Source: Pseudopyrenochaeta lycopersici (Eukaryota; Ascomycota; Dothideomycetes; Pleosporales; Pseudopyrenochaetaceae). From it: a stretch of DNA of 64,000 nucleotides. The position numbers and the translations under genes are program-made. The notes under the pieces were generated by a model. The model made no database searches. It was not told the DNA's origin and worked only from the letters and a program-made list of their open reading frames with translations. This document shows, in pieces, positions 50,739-61,108 of the stretch. Location of the stretch: the NCBI GenBank assembly GCA_003313425.1, contig NHZP01000065.1, forward strand, positions 186,001-250,000, written 5' to 3'. The stretch's first letter is position 1. Every line of letters begins with the position of its first letter.

Positions 50739-51570
50739 TCTGGCTGTTGTAACGAACAGTGGTAATATTTGTGAGTAGTAGAGAGGATGTTCTTTAGTTA
50801 TGGATATACAAGGAGGGCGGTAGCATGTGGAGGATTGTGCGCAATGTTTTTATTTTGTCGCTCTTTTTGTTTTCTTAACTTCTTTTTCTAAGACAAAAGT
50901 TGTACGCAGGAATGAGTGCTGACTGTATTATGTAGGTGTTATTGGATTGTGCGAACAATGCATTATTATTTATACCGAAGCTATATTGTGGGGGGTGTCG
51001 ACCCTGTTGATGTTCCATCAATTCTGTCTCAAAATTGGCTAAGTCCGATTCCTGTGTGGCTGGAGGCGATGCTGGGTCACATGGGGGCTGTGGCGCGGGG
51101 AGCGCAGACATGGGTTGTGTTGGGCACGGGCCCCTTCCCTCAACTTTCTTGTGTATATATGATTCCTTTCACTAGAAAGTTGTCAAGTGGTCACCAGCCT
51201 TGCGCTGGTTACCCTTGCCACTTTACATCTAAGCAGAGCCCATGAGTGGAACGAATACCGAAGGGTTAGACTCCTTGGAGACTAGGGGCGCTGCACCCTG
51301 TAAGCCCACAGGAGCACGGACGGTGCGGATCAGATGATCACAGTGGGCACGTGGGAGGCACTCTTGGCCCCACTACCCTTTCAATCAGTACGCTGATTGG
51401 TTTATGGATATAATTACATGGAATAGGCACTCCGTTGCTCCCTAGGGACTAGGTGCTCTTGGTGAGAGGAGGTGGATATAACATGAACAGAGGACCTGTT
51501 TTTACGGAGTGTTTTTTAAAACTTTATTGCGACTTCATCGCAAGCCGGGCAGGAGGCTCCCGTAGTGGCT
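50739..51570 (+). repeat. Cassette boundary B33, core hairpin 51141-51182
   Basis: AAATTGG/CCGATT, GCGCGGGGAGCGC, short-loop core (CTTTCTTGTG arm), CCAGC/GCTGG, TAGACTCC/GGAGACTA, CAATCAGTACGCTGATTG. TATA 51477. 51529-51570 is in frame with the gene but lacks its ATG. Confidence 0.76.
51477..51482 (+). promoter_or_regulatory. TATA box of U33
   Basis: TATAAC with AACAG-AGGAC-CTGTT initiator hairpin. Confidence 0.6.
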
Positions 51571-52305
51571 ATGGGTGACGGTCATGTAGTGTCACTGGAC
51601 ACGCTTGTGTCGGGTCAGAGGGGCTCCCCCTTCCCTGGGACAGCTGTAAACATTGAACAGGTGCGGAGGCAAGTGCCAGGTAGGTGAACCTTCCAGTGCT
51701 TGTTGGGCATCTCCCCAACTAACATGATCACAGAGTTTGTGGAGCAAGCTGTGTCCCTTACGTTCTGTATAGAATTGTCGGGAAGACAGTCTTGGTGGCT
51801 CACCAAGGAGAGTGGGCAACCACCGCAGAAGTGTGTATTGCTACGACATACGAAGTATGTAGTGTTCAGCGAAGAATTTCGCGCCGATAGGGGAACTCGA
51901 CAGGCGTTTCTTGTCGTGAAGGTGGAGACAGTGGATCAGAACGAGAGGGAAACGATGGTTGCATTTGCGGAGCTCTCGGTAGAGGCGCTGGATGTGCTGG
52001 TGGAGCGCATTCTACCTATTCTTATACTGCCGGATGGGCAGGCTGCGGAGGCTTCTGTTGTCGAAGAAATGTTCCGTCGAATGCGCTTCGGGCACTATAG
52101 TACGCGGGTCGACTGCGTGTGTAGCTTGTACACACAGTGTGAGCCTTGCGCATGGGTAAGCCATGAGTCACCAAGGTTTGTTCTGGTAGACCGATTTTCG
52201 GGTGTATGGCCGTTTGGAAAGCGAGACTGGTTTACTGGGGTCAGTGATGCGGTAGGCATGATACAGCCTGACGGCGTTGAGTGGCTCTCTTGCCGTTTTG
52301 AGTAG
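51571..52305 (+). CDS. SDAVG-family protein, ancestral start lost (U33)
   Basis: Exons 51571-51679 and 51734-52305, 226 aa from the first in-frame ATG. Relatives start at TTGCG-ATG; here the same place reads TTGCG-ACT (51529-51533), followed by an in-frame SSQAGQEAP segment, so the N-terminus is shortened by ~14 residues. Intron 54 nt: GTAGGT, TTGGGCATCTCCCCAA, CTAAC, ATCACAG. Exon 2: WWLTKESGQPPQKC, FAELSVEALDVLVERILPIL, CVCSLYTQCEPC, WFTGVSDAVG, EWLSC. Confidence 0.72.
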
Positions 52306-53109
52306 GATGTAGCAGGAATGTTAGGTAAGATACAGAGTATGCTAAGGTAAAGACAGAGTACATACTGACTTTGTGCTTTTTATAATACCTTAGTATCATA
52401 AAGCTCTTTGGTATGGTATAACCTATTTGTGTAGCATTATGGGTACGTTTGTTTATTTTAGATATATCTAATTTTTTGTTATCGAATAGGAGGCTAATAT
52501 TGTAATGGCAGTGCCTTGTTAAGCACTAAGAAATTGTGGTGCGCAGCTTGGTCAGTAAGGGTGTGGACGCCCTGGGATGGAACATCAAATCTCTCAAGAA
52601 ATTTTGACTAAGTCCACAGGAATTGTGGCTGGAGGCGATGCCAGGTCACATGGAGCTGTGGCGCGTTCTGCGCACAGACGGGTCGAGTTGGGGCACGGGC
52701 CCCTCCGACAACTTTCGAGTGCTATATATGATTCCTTTCACTAGAAAGTTGTCAAGTGGTCAGGAGCCTTGCGCTTCTGATCCTAGACACTTTACACGTA
52801 TGCGTTGCCTACGACTGGAGGGAGTAGCGAAGCGTTAGGCTCCTTGGAGACTAGAGGCAAGAGCCCCTGTAAGCAGAGCAGAGCACGGACGTCGCGGGTC
52901 AGATGACGCTGCTTTGCACGTGAGGAGCACCCCTGCCCTCGCTACTCTCTCAATCAGTTGTCTGATTGGTCTATAGCTATAGACGCATGGAATGTGCATT
53001 AGGTTGCTCATTAGGGACTAGTGGTCTTGGCATGGTTCAAGAGCTGGATGTATAAGAGGGGGGGGGGGCCCTCTGCCTCATTTACGGAGTGTGTTCCAGC
53101 TCACTCTAA
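52306..53109 (+). repeat. Cassette boundary B34, core hairpin 52709-52751
   Basis: CCACAG-GAA-TTGTGG hairpin, GCGCGTTCTGCGC hairpin, short-loop core; right half as in B5; TATA 53051. Confidence 0.77.
53051..53058 (+). promoter_or_regulatory. TATA box of U34
   Basis: Same TATAAGAG plus G-run as U5. Confidence 0.65.
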
Positions 53110-53979
53110 ATGACGATGGTGTCGTCAACCGGAGGGCATATTCGTACGGATTGTGATGGCCGTGTAGGTAGCGTACAGCTCGAGCTTGCTCTGTCGGGGA
53201 TCGACTGCCTTGTAGAAGGCAAGTTAGGAGAATTTGTTACATGGAGTGCATCTGATTTAGATTGTTTGCGGAGCCACATGGACAGTAGGCTTTTCTCTCT
53301 GTCTATCTTTCAACAGTTGGGGGCTGCAACTGACGGAGTGGTAGTGTTGGTGAAGCAACGCGTGTCTCTTACGTTTCACCTACAGCCGGATGGCGCGCTG
53401 GAGGTATGCCTGACCAAGGAGAGCGGGCAGGCTCCTCGCCAGTGTTCTGCGCCCAATGTGTGTGGGTGTTATTTTGGAAGTTGTACTTCTGCCGATAATG
53501 CCCCGATGGCATTTCTTGTTTGGAAAGCAGACGTTGTAGGACAGTACAATCAGATGCGGAGCATGGTTGCATTTGCACGTCTTTGCTCGGAAACACTGGA
53601 GGTGTTCATCGAAAGCGTATTGCCCTGTGTGTATACACATGGGAGAGATCACGTGCAGGCGGAGGAGGTCGATACGCTCTTTGACGCACTTGATCAAGGG
53701 CGATTTTCCAGTAGCGTTGGGTGCGGGTGCAAATTGCGAGAGCATTGTTTGTCCTGTTTGTCGTTACGTTCTAATCAGCAACGTTTCACGAGATGGGACA
53801 TGTTTAGTGGGCCATTCCCATGCGGTCCAGATGGCTGGTTTTCTGGGTACAGCGATGCGGTTGGAATCGTAGAACCGTTGGCGCTTGACTGGCTTACATG
53901 CCCGTATACTGCGCTCAATTCTATCTCGCCTCTCGAGGGTGCACTTAGTAAGTACTCTGTAGACGAGTTGCTCAGTTAA
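53110..53979 (+). CDS. SDAVG-family protein, second copy of U5 (U34)
   Basis: Apparently identical to U5 (offset +45521), 289 aa, in-frame intron site 53285-53344. The copy is 45 kb away, follows U33 instead of U4, and keeps its own pre-core tail into B35. Confidence 0.77.
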   Translation: MTMVSSTGGHIRTDCDGRVGSVQLELALSGIDCLVEGKLGEFVTWSASDLDCLRSHMDSRLFSLSIFQQLGAATDGVVVLVKQRVSLTFHLQPDGALEVCLTKESGQAPRQCSAPNVCGCYFGSCTSADNAPMAFLVWKADVVGQYNQMRSMVAFARLCSETLEVFIESVLPCVYTHGRDHVQAEEVDTLFDALDQGRFSSSVGCGCKLREHCLSCLSLRSNQQRFTRWDMFSGPFPCGPDGWFSGYSDAVGIVEPLALDWLTCPYTALNSISPLEGALSKYSVDELLS

Positions 53980-54701
53980 GTATTGTTTAGTATGGACTAT
54001 TATTGTCAAGCATGATAGGTGCACGATTTCTGTCGGACAGACTCTACATGAAACAATTAATTTGTGGTAGTAGTTGGCGGTAGCTAATTTTTGTTTTCAG
54101 GTATGGATGGTGGTTATGTACTATGGTATATAGTAAGGGTGTGAACCCTTAGGATGGAACATCAAATCTGAAGAAAAAATGCGTAAGTCCATTTTGTGTG
54201 TGGCTGACAGTCACGCAGGGTCACGTTAGCTGTGGCGCGGGGAGCGCAGACATGGGTCGTTTTTGGGCACGGGCCCATTCTCTCAACTTTCTTGTGCTAT
54301 ATATGATTCCTTTCACTAGAAAGTTGTCAAGTGGTCAGGAGCCTTGCGCTTCTGACCCATGTAACTTTACCTTAAGCTGTGGCCACGAGTGGAACGAGAA
54401 GCGGAGTGTTAGACTACTTGTAGGCTAGGGCCTCTGCCCCTTGTAAGCCTACAAAAGCACGGACTGTGCGGGTCATCTGACTGTTGTGGGCACGTGGGAG
54501 ACACTCTTGGCCCCACTCCAGCTAAATCTATGATTTAATTGGTCTATGTCTATAGAGTCATGGAATGTGCATTCTATTGCTTACTAGGGACTAGTATTTC
54601 TTGGCAGCGCTCAAGAGAGAGAGGTATATAGGAACAACAGAGGATCTGTTTCTACGGAGTGTGGCAGTCCCTTGAGGGATCCTTTTTTATTTCTACTTTG
54701 C
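53980..54701 (+). repeat. Cassette boundary B35, core hairpin 54284-54326
   Basis: Left half as in B6; right half: AGGAGC/GCTTCT, TAGACTAC/GTAGGCTA, CCTACAA/TTGTGG closing stem, AAATCTATGATTTAATT; TATA 54625. Confidence 0.77.
54625..54632 (+). promoter_or_regulatory. TATA box of U35
   Basis: TATATAGG with AACAG-AGGAT-CTGTT initiator hairpin; promoter intact although the gene is dead. Confidence 0.55.
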
Positions 54702-55443
54702 GATGGGGTCGCATACTGGATAGTGTGCTTTTGCGGGGTCCGCTTGCACAACCACCCTCCTATCTATAGTAGATGGGGTACAGGCAGGATGTCGCTGCCC
54801 AGTGTCTGTAGGGACATCCACAGCGTTGAGAGATCACGTGCACAGTGAGTATCTTTCTCTTCTGACACGCAATCAGTTGGGTACTGTAACTGATAGAGTA
54901 GTAGCCCTAGTGGAGCGGCGTGTGTCACTAACTACCTAGGCAGATTTGCCAGGCAGACGACATTGGTGGGTAACCAAAGAGAGCGGGCAGCCTCCCCGCG
55001 AATGCATTTCGCAGAAACACACGGAGTGTCTTCACCGCTACGGAGAACTCTGTAGACAGGGAGGGACGCAACAGTCGCTCCTTGTATTCAAGGCAGATAC
55101 GAACTACTAGGGCGAGACTCTTTGTCTCGTTGTATTTGCGAAGCTCTCTCTAGAGGCATTAGACATCGTCTTGCAGAGTATTTTACCCCTTCTCATTCTG
55201 TCGTCGGGGCAGAGGGCAGACGCTGTAGAGCTTGATGGAGTATGCTCCATATACTGCTAGAGAAACCTCCTCAGCAGTGTAGACTGCGGATGTAACGAGT
55301 TCGGTTTCTGTAGGCCTTGCAGACGCATAAGGCCCGCGTCAGGGAGGTTTTCCCATTCCAATGGATTTGATAGAGTTTATCTCAATAGGAAGCGTATGTA
55401 GTTGAGTAGGATCAGCAACACAGTAGGAGTAGTACAGCCATAA
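54702..55443 (+). pseudogene. SDAVG-family pseudogene (U35)
   Basis: The ATG in TTGCG-ATG is kept (MGSHTG) but TAG follows at codon 7. Family motifs remain readable in one frame (VERRVSLT, WWVTKESGQPPREC, FAKLSLEALDIVLQSILPLL, VDCGC), broken by TAG in several places and one TAA near the end; SDAVG reads SNTVG. Nearly all breaks are substitutions, not indels, and most stops are TAG, consistent with TGG or CAG-type changes. The usual intron signals are still recognisable (54844-54903 region). Confidence 0.75.
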
Positions 55444-56281
55444 GGTTATGGAGTAGCAGTCATGTCTATAGGACAGCTAGATGGTTATAAGAAGACGTGG
55501 TCTATCAGAGTCGTATCTAGTAAGAGACAGGTTAAGATGTAGTAACCCAAAAAAAGTACATTTGGTAATAGTAAGTACTTTTTGTTTATTTACAGTATTC
55601 CAAATTCATTAAAATAAGGATAACCCAAAAACTATAGAATAGTTACTAATGGTACGATGTAAGGTTTGTAGATTCGGGAAGAAGAGCAAAGAATGTTGGG
55701 TGCGGAGCTCAGTTGTTAAGGGTGTGAGCCCTTCAGATGGAATTTCCAAAAAAAATTTGCTAAGTCCACAGGGCGTGTGGCTGACAGTCACGTTGGGACA
55801 GCGTGGCGCGATGAGCGGACAGGGGGTGGTGTGGCGCGGATTCTGCGCGCACAGACCAGAAATCAACTTTCGAGTGCTATATATGATTCCTTTCACTAGA
55901 AAGTTGTCAAGTGGTCAGGAGCCTTGCGCTTCTGACCCATGTAACTTTACCTTAAGCTGTGGCCACGAGTGGAACGAGAAGCGGAGTGTTAGACTACTTG
56001 TAGGCTAGGGCCTCTGCCCCTTGTAAGCCTACAAAAGCACGGACTGTGCGGGTCATCTGACTGTTGTGGGCACGTGGGAGACACTCTTGGCCCCACTCCA
56101 GCTAAATCTATGATTTAATTGGTCTATGTCTATAGAGTCATGGAATGTGCATTCTATTGCTTACTAGGGACTAGTATTTCTTGGCAGCGCTCAAGAGAGA
56201 GAGGTATATAGGAACAACAGAGGATCTGTTTCTACGGAGTGTGGCAGTCCCTTGAGGGATCCTTTTTTATTTCTACTTTGC
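55444..56281 (+). repeat. Cassette boundary B36, core hairpin 55864-55906
   Basis: AT-rich 3' flank, AAGGG/CCCTT, TAAGTCCACAGGG, GCGCGGATTCTGCGCGC, short-loop core; right half identical to B35. TATA 56205. Confidence 0.78.
56205..56212 (+). promoter_or_regulatory. TATA box of U36
   Basis: Same TATATAGG as U35. Confidence 0.5.
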
Positions 56282-57023
56282 GATGGGGTCGCATACTGGA
56301 TAGTGTGCTTTTGCGGGGTCCGCTTGCACAACCACCCTCCTATCTATAGTAGATGGGGTACAGGCAGGATGTCGCTGCCCAGTGTCTGTAGGGACATCCA
56401 CAGCGTTGAGAGATCACGTGCACAGTGAGTATCTTTCTCTTCTGACACGCAATCAGTTGGGTACTGTAACTGATAGAGTAGTAGCCCTAGTGGAGCGGCG
56501 TGTGTCACTAACTACCTAGGCAGATTTGCCAGGCAGACGACATTGGTGGGTAACCAAAGAGAGCGGGCAGCCTCCCCGCGAATGCATTTCGCAGAAACAC
56601 ACGGAGTGTCTTCACCGCTACGGAGAACTCTGTAGACAGGGAGGGACGCAACAGTCGCTCCTTGTATTCAAGGCAGATACGAACTACTAGGGCGAGACTC
56701 TTTGTCTCGTTGTATTTGCGAAGCTCTCTCTAGAGGCATTAGACATCGTCTTGCAGAGTATTTTACCCCTTCTCATTCTGTCGTCGGGGCAGAGGGCAGA
56801 CGCTGTAGAGCTTGATGGAGTATGCTCCATATACTGCTAGAGAAACCTCCTCAGCAGTGTAGACTGCGGATGTAACGAGTTCGGTTTCTGTAGGCCTTGC
56901 AGACGCATAAGGCCCGCGTCAGGGAGGTTTTCCCATTCCAATGGATTTGATAGAGTTTATCTCAATAGGAAGCGTATGTAGTTGAGTAGGATCAGCAACA
57001 CAGTAGGAGTAGTACAGCCATAA
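56282..57023 (+). pseudogene. SDAVG-family pseudogene, tandem copy (U36)
   Basis: Apparently exact repeat of U35 at +1580 bp, carrying the same premature stops, so the duplication is younger than the inactivating mutations. Confidence 0.75.
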
Positions 57024-57830
57024 GGTTATGGAGTAGCAGTCATGTCTATAGGACAGCTAGATGGTTATAAGAAGACGTGGTCTATCAGAGTCGTATCTAG
57101 TAAGAGACAGGTTAAGATGTAGTAACCCAAAAAAAGTACATTTGGTAATAGTAAGTACTTTTTGTTTATTTACAGTATTCCAAATTCATTAAAATAAGGA
57201 TAACCCAAAAACTATAGAATAGTTACTAATGGTACGATGTAAGGTTTGTAGATTCGGGAAGAAGAGCAAAGAATGTTGGGTGCGGAGCTCAGTTGTTAAG
57301 GGTGTGAGCCCTTCAGATGGAATTTCCAAAAAAAATTTGCTAAGTCCACAGGGCGTGTGGCTGACAGTCACGTTGGGACAGCGTGGCGCGATGAGCGGAC
57401 AGGGGGTGGTGTGGCGCGGATTCTGCGCGCACAGACCAGAAATCAACTTTCGAGTGCTATATATGATTCCTTTCACTAGAAAGTTGTCAAGTGGTCAGGA
57501 GCCTTGCGCTCCTTACCCTTGCCACTTTACACGTAAGCTTTGCCTGCGATTGGAGATCGCAACGGAGTGTTAAACTAGAATTAGTTTAGAGGCAATGCAC
57601 TTAGTAAGCAGAGCAGAGCACGGACGGTGCGGGTCATCTGACTCTTCTTTGCCACTCTTTTTTTCAATCAGTCATTTGATTGGTCTATGAATGTAGACAA
57701 CATGGAATGGGCACTCCGCTGCTTACTATGTAGTAGTTGGTCTTTGCAGGGTGCAAGAGACAGAGGTATATAATAATAACAGGGGAGCTGTTTGTACGGA
57801 GTGTCTTTTTTTCATTCTTTTTGCTTTGCG
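57024..57830 (+). repeat. Cassette boundary B37, core hairpin 57444-57486
   Basis: Left half as in B36. Right half: AGGAGC/GCTCCT, GCGAT-TGGAG-ATCGC hairpin, TAAACTA-GAAT-TAGTTTA, CAATCAGTCATTTGATTG; the GGGACTAG box reads ATGTAGTAG; TATA 57767. Confidence 0.77.
57767..57774 (+). promoter_or_regulatory. TATA box of U37
   Basis: TATATAAT with AACAG-GGGAG-CTGTT initiator hairpin. Confidence 0.65.
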
Positions 57831-58617
57831 ATGGAGTCGCTACAGGGACAGGGTGCTCCCATAGAGGCTATGGATGATAGTCGCTTGTTAGCAGTAGATA
57901 CGCTCTTGCCTGGCGAGAAGGGGGAGCCCTTTCCTGGGACAGCCAACAATCTTCAATGGGTGCGGAGGCACGTTCAACGTAAGTATGTACTTCTTTTCTC
58001 AGGTTGGGTATCCCCTCCCAACTGATATCGTCACAGAGCTGGTGGGACACTGCGTTTCTCTTACTCTCTATCTCGATGTGTCGGGGAGACAATCCGCGTG
58101 GTTGACCAAGGAGAGCGGGCAGCTCCCTCGACAGTGTATTTCTCAGAAGCACCGGTTTTGTCTGGAGGACTATAAAGAACTCTGTGCACAGGGTACCACC
58201 CGGCAGTCTCTCCTGGTCTTCAAGGTGGATACGTTGGTTAGGGGCGTGGTGTGGAGCTATGTTGCGTTTGCGCAGCTCTCGTTAGAGGCACTGGATGTGC
58301 TGGTGGAGCGCGTTATCCCTCTTCTTGCATTGCCTAGTGGGCAAGCTGCGGATGCTTCTTCTGTTACGGTACGTAGATTGTTCTACGTTTTAGAGGAAGG
58401 GTGGTATAGTACGCGGGTCGACTGCGCGTGTACTGTTAAAAGTAGGTGTGAGCCTTGTGGGTTTTTATCCCATACATCACCAAGGTTTGTTCGTCTAGAC
58501 CGATTCTACCGTTTATGGCGGTCGTCAAGGACATGTTGGTTTGGTGGACTCAGCGATGCAGTAGGAATAGTACAACCGTCAGGAGAGGACTGGCTCTCCT
58601 GTCGTGGATGGTCGTAA
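57831..58617 (+). CDS. SDAVG-family protein (U37)
   Basis: Exons 57831-57978 and 58037-58617, 242 aa. Intron 58 nt: GTAAGT, TTGGGTATCCCCTCCCAA hairpin, CTGAT, GTCACAG. Exon 1: MESLQGQGAPIEAMD ... VRRHVQR. Exon 2 shares long runs with U13 (LTKESGQLPRQC, the SSVTVRRLFYVLEEG segment) but other parts follow U11 (FLSHTSPRFVRLDRF), again mosaic. CACTVKSRCEPC, WFGGLSDAVG, DWLSC. Confidence 0.77.
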
Positions 58618-59560
58618 CCACGATGTAGTTTGTTTGCCTTATGGAATGGCATTGGTAATGCTATAGTCTTTGAGACAGAGTACATGCTGACTTTGTGCTT
58701 TTTATAATACGTTAGTATCATAAAGCTCTATGGTATAGTATAGCCTATTTGTGTAGGAGAATAGGTATGTTTATTGTATTTTACTTTTTTTTCGTATTAG
58801 AAAATAGGACTGATTTAGTAATGGTAGGGCTCTTCTGGAAACGAAGAAATCGTGGTGCGGAGCTTCATTGTTAAGGGTGTGGGCGCCCTTGGGATGGAAC
58901 ATCAAATCTCTCAAGAAATTTTGGCTAAGTCCAATTTCCCTGTGGCTGGAGGGCCATGCAGAGTCACATGGAGATGTGGCACATGGGGGGGCACGGGCCT
59001 CCCTGACAACTTTTCTAGTGTGGCGCAGCCTATATATGATTCCTTTCACTAGAAAGTTGTCAAGTGGTCGAGAGCCTTGCGCTCGGGACCACGACGGCTT
59101 TACCTGTAAGCTTTGGCCGCCTACGGAGTGGGCAGTGGAACGTTAAACTACTCGTAGTTTAGGGGCAATGCACTTAGTAAGCGCAGCATGACATGGATAT
59201 GTTGTCAGATGACGTTGCTGAGCCTGATTTCTTTGATCTTTGATCTAATTGGTCTATGAATATGGACAGCAGGGAGTGTGCAGGACTCTGCCATCTAGGG
59301 ACTAGGTGGTCTTGGCGTCGCGCAAGGGCTGGATAGGTATATATATAAGGGGGGGAAGGCCCTCCCCCCGCTCACGGAGTGTGATGTTCATTAGAACAGG
59401 TTGGTACCCTGCTGAGGATCAGCCTGGCTAGTGGGCCTGTTGTTGTGGAGTGTTCCACTACTTAGCTGGCAGTGTGCCAGTTACGAAGGAGCCGTTGGGC
59501 GAAGTATTGTCGGATTTCGACGTGCGTTGGTGACGCTCTAGGTACTTGGTTAAGTACGGT
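58618..59560 (+). repeat. Cassette boundary B38, core hairpin 59007-59059
   Basis: AAGGG/GCCCTT, AAATTTTGG/CCAATTT, GGC-GCA-GCC loop, GAGC/GCTC, GCC-TACGGAGT-GGGC, TAAACTAC/GTAGTTTA; TATA 59338. The leader 59352-59560 (209 nt) is unusually long and may contain a first exon I could not define. Confidence 0.74.
59338..59349 (+). promoter_or_regulatory. TATA box of U38
   Basis: TATATATATAAG, the strongest TATA in the window, with GGGGGAAGGCCCTCCCCC initiator hairpin. Confidence 0.68.
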
Positions 59561-60041
59561 ATGGACGATGCGGTGTTGCTATGGGTTGCAGCCCTTGCTT
59601 ATGCCCAAGGAGGCCTTTTAGTGTGGCTGCTGTGGACAGCGGGCCGTGTCTATCGCAGGCTTCGACGGAGGCGGCTGGTTTGTTACAGTGGAGCTTTGTA
59701 CCCGGCGTGTGAGTCCGCTGACGACAGGTTAGGGTCTTGCCCGTGTTCGGCTTGCAGTCACGTGGAGCGTGGTCACGGTGGTGGTGGTAAGCAGCGCGTT
59801 CGTTCTTCTTGCTGTGTTTGACCAAGTTGGTCTTATGTGGAGCTGTAGCGCCCGGTTAGGTGGCCTCGGGGCGCTTTTAGCATGGTTGGCGGTGGTCTAT
59901 CAGGTATGGGGACTACTCTGGATCCTGCTTGTGCTCAGCTATCCTGTCACGTCTTTTGGGCGGAGGCGACGTGCGTATACAAGTGTTGTTCTTGTATTCT
60001 ATGGCGTTGTAGTGCTGTGGCTGGTGGCAAGCTCGTGTTAG
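59561..60041 (+). CDS. Four-transmembrane protein (U38)
   Basis: Exons 59561-59708 and 59758-60041, 143 aa. The 49-nt intron has a consensus GTGAGT donor, GCTGAC branch and GGCTTGCAG acceptor and restores one frame. Hydrophobic segments: ~4-26 (DDAVLLWVAALAYAQGGLL), ~52-72 (VVTVVVVSSAFVLLAVF), ~82-106 (ALLAWLAVVYQVWGLLWILL), ~122-140 (VVLVFYGVVVLWLVA). Basic loops (RRLRRRRL after TM1, FGRRRRAY after TM3) put both on the cytosolic side by the positive-inside rule, so N- and C-termini would be outside or luminal. Family not recognised; a small channel or receptor-like protein is possible. Not related to the SDAVG proteins. Confidence 0.62.
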
Positions 60042-60619
60042 CCATCCACCTGTTCCTACAGAGTGTATAGCATTTTCCTGCTGTTTTTTAGCGTGCACTA
60101 TTCACTGCGGAGCGTGTGGGGGTAGGGAGCGCACGGTATTGTTATTCGCTGGTAGGAGAACGATGCATTTGTGTGAGAGTTAGGGTCGCTTACTATTAGT
60201 AGAACATGGTTTGTCGTACGTATGTGGTTGTATGGTAGACTGCGATGAGAACGCTCTACTCGTCATGCTTCCGCCCCTCGTAGACGTGCGCGAATGTCTG
60301 GAGATAGCCGGTACGTAGGGTTTAGATTTTATTGTTAGTGAAGCTGATGTGTGTAGTATAGTATTGTTCTTCAGGTTAGGGTGCGTGCACAGAGGGAAGC
60401 GTGGTTGGTAGTAGTTACTATTTGCGTGCAGTATTTTGGAAAAAAAACCAAAAAAAAATCACGAAGTGCTCCAGGGTGTGGCGCAAAAAAAAGTTGTCAG
60501 TTGCCCTGTGCGCAGTTTAGCGCGGTTCTGGAGGTACATGCCGTTCAGGCATTCCTTGGTGTGCGGGGAGGTCACTCCCCAGCCACGACAACTTTCTAGT
60601 GTGGCGTTCCGCCTATATA

Positions 60620-60640
60620 GGGTTAGGGTTAGGGTTAGGG
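60620..60640 (+). repeat. Interstitial telomeric repeat in the core loop
   Basis: Three GGGTTA units plus GGG, exactly between TATATA and TTCCTTTCAC. TTAGGG is the telomere repeat of vertebrates, many other animals, many fungi and some protists, and occurs in some herpesvirus genome ends, so it does not identify the host. Confidence 0.9.
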
Positions 60641-60943
60641 TTCCTTTCACTAGAAAGTTGTCAAGTGGTCACCAGCCTTGCGCTGGTTACCCTTGCCACT
60701 TTACATTGTAGGCTTTGGCCGTGACTGGAGGGAACAGCGAAGCGTTAAACCACCTGGGGTTTAGGGCCATTGCCCCCTGTAAGCAACGCGAAGCACGGAC
60801 GTCGCGGGTCAGATGACCTCAGGTTGCCCACTCTTTTTCAGAATAAAATTCTGATTGGGCTATGGACATAGACAACATGGAATGGGCAGCCCCTGCCTTC
60901 TAGGGATTAGTGTCTCTTGGCAAAGGCAGCATGGACATCAACA

Positions 60944-60949
60944 TATAAG
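60944..60949 (+). promoter_or_regulatory. TATA box of U39
   Basis: TATAAG with GAGGGGAGCCCTCTCCCC initiator hairpin. Confidence 0.62.
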
Positions 60950-61108
60950 AGGGGAGCCCTCTCCCCGTCCATGGAGATGGGTTATGCCAAGTAGTTTGTG
61001 TTCGTAGGGACTGAACATTATTCTTTTTTATGCTCACGGAGTGGCGCGGTGTGTATACTATTGTTGCGTGTTCATAACAATTGTCTTTTGTTTCTTTGGG
61101 AAACTACT

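Larger units (their letters stand above)
60042..61108 (+). repeat. Cassette boundary B39, core hairpin 60589-60660 with telomeric insert
   Basis: 60042-60430 no gene seen. Second-class pre-core module with TGCC-GTTCA-GGCA hairpin. Left arm CAACTTTCTAGTG and GGC-GTTCC-GCC are normal, then CCTATATA is followed by (GGGTTA)x3-GGG instead of TGA. Right half as in B27 (TAAACC/GGTTTA). TATA 60944. The leader 60950-61108 is 150 nt with two short upstream ATGs. Confidence 0.8.

Noticed and set aside
60620..60640. Assignment to a herpesvirus because of TTAGGG repeats
   Set aside because: Telomeric repeats occur in many genomes; no herpesvirus core genes are present, and the fixed-length cassette plan does not match that group.
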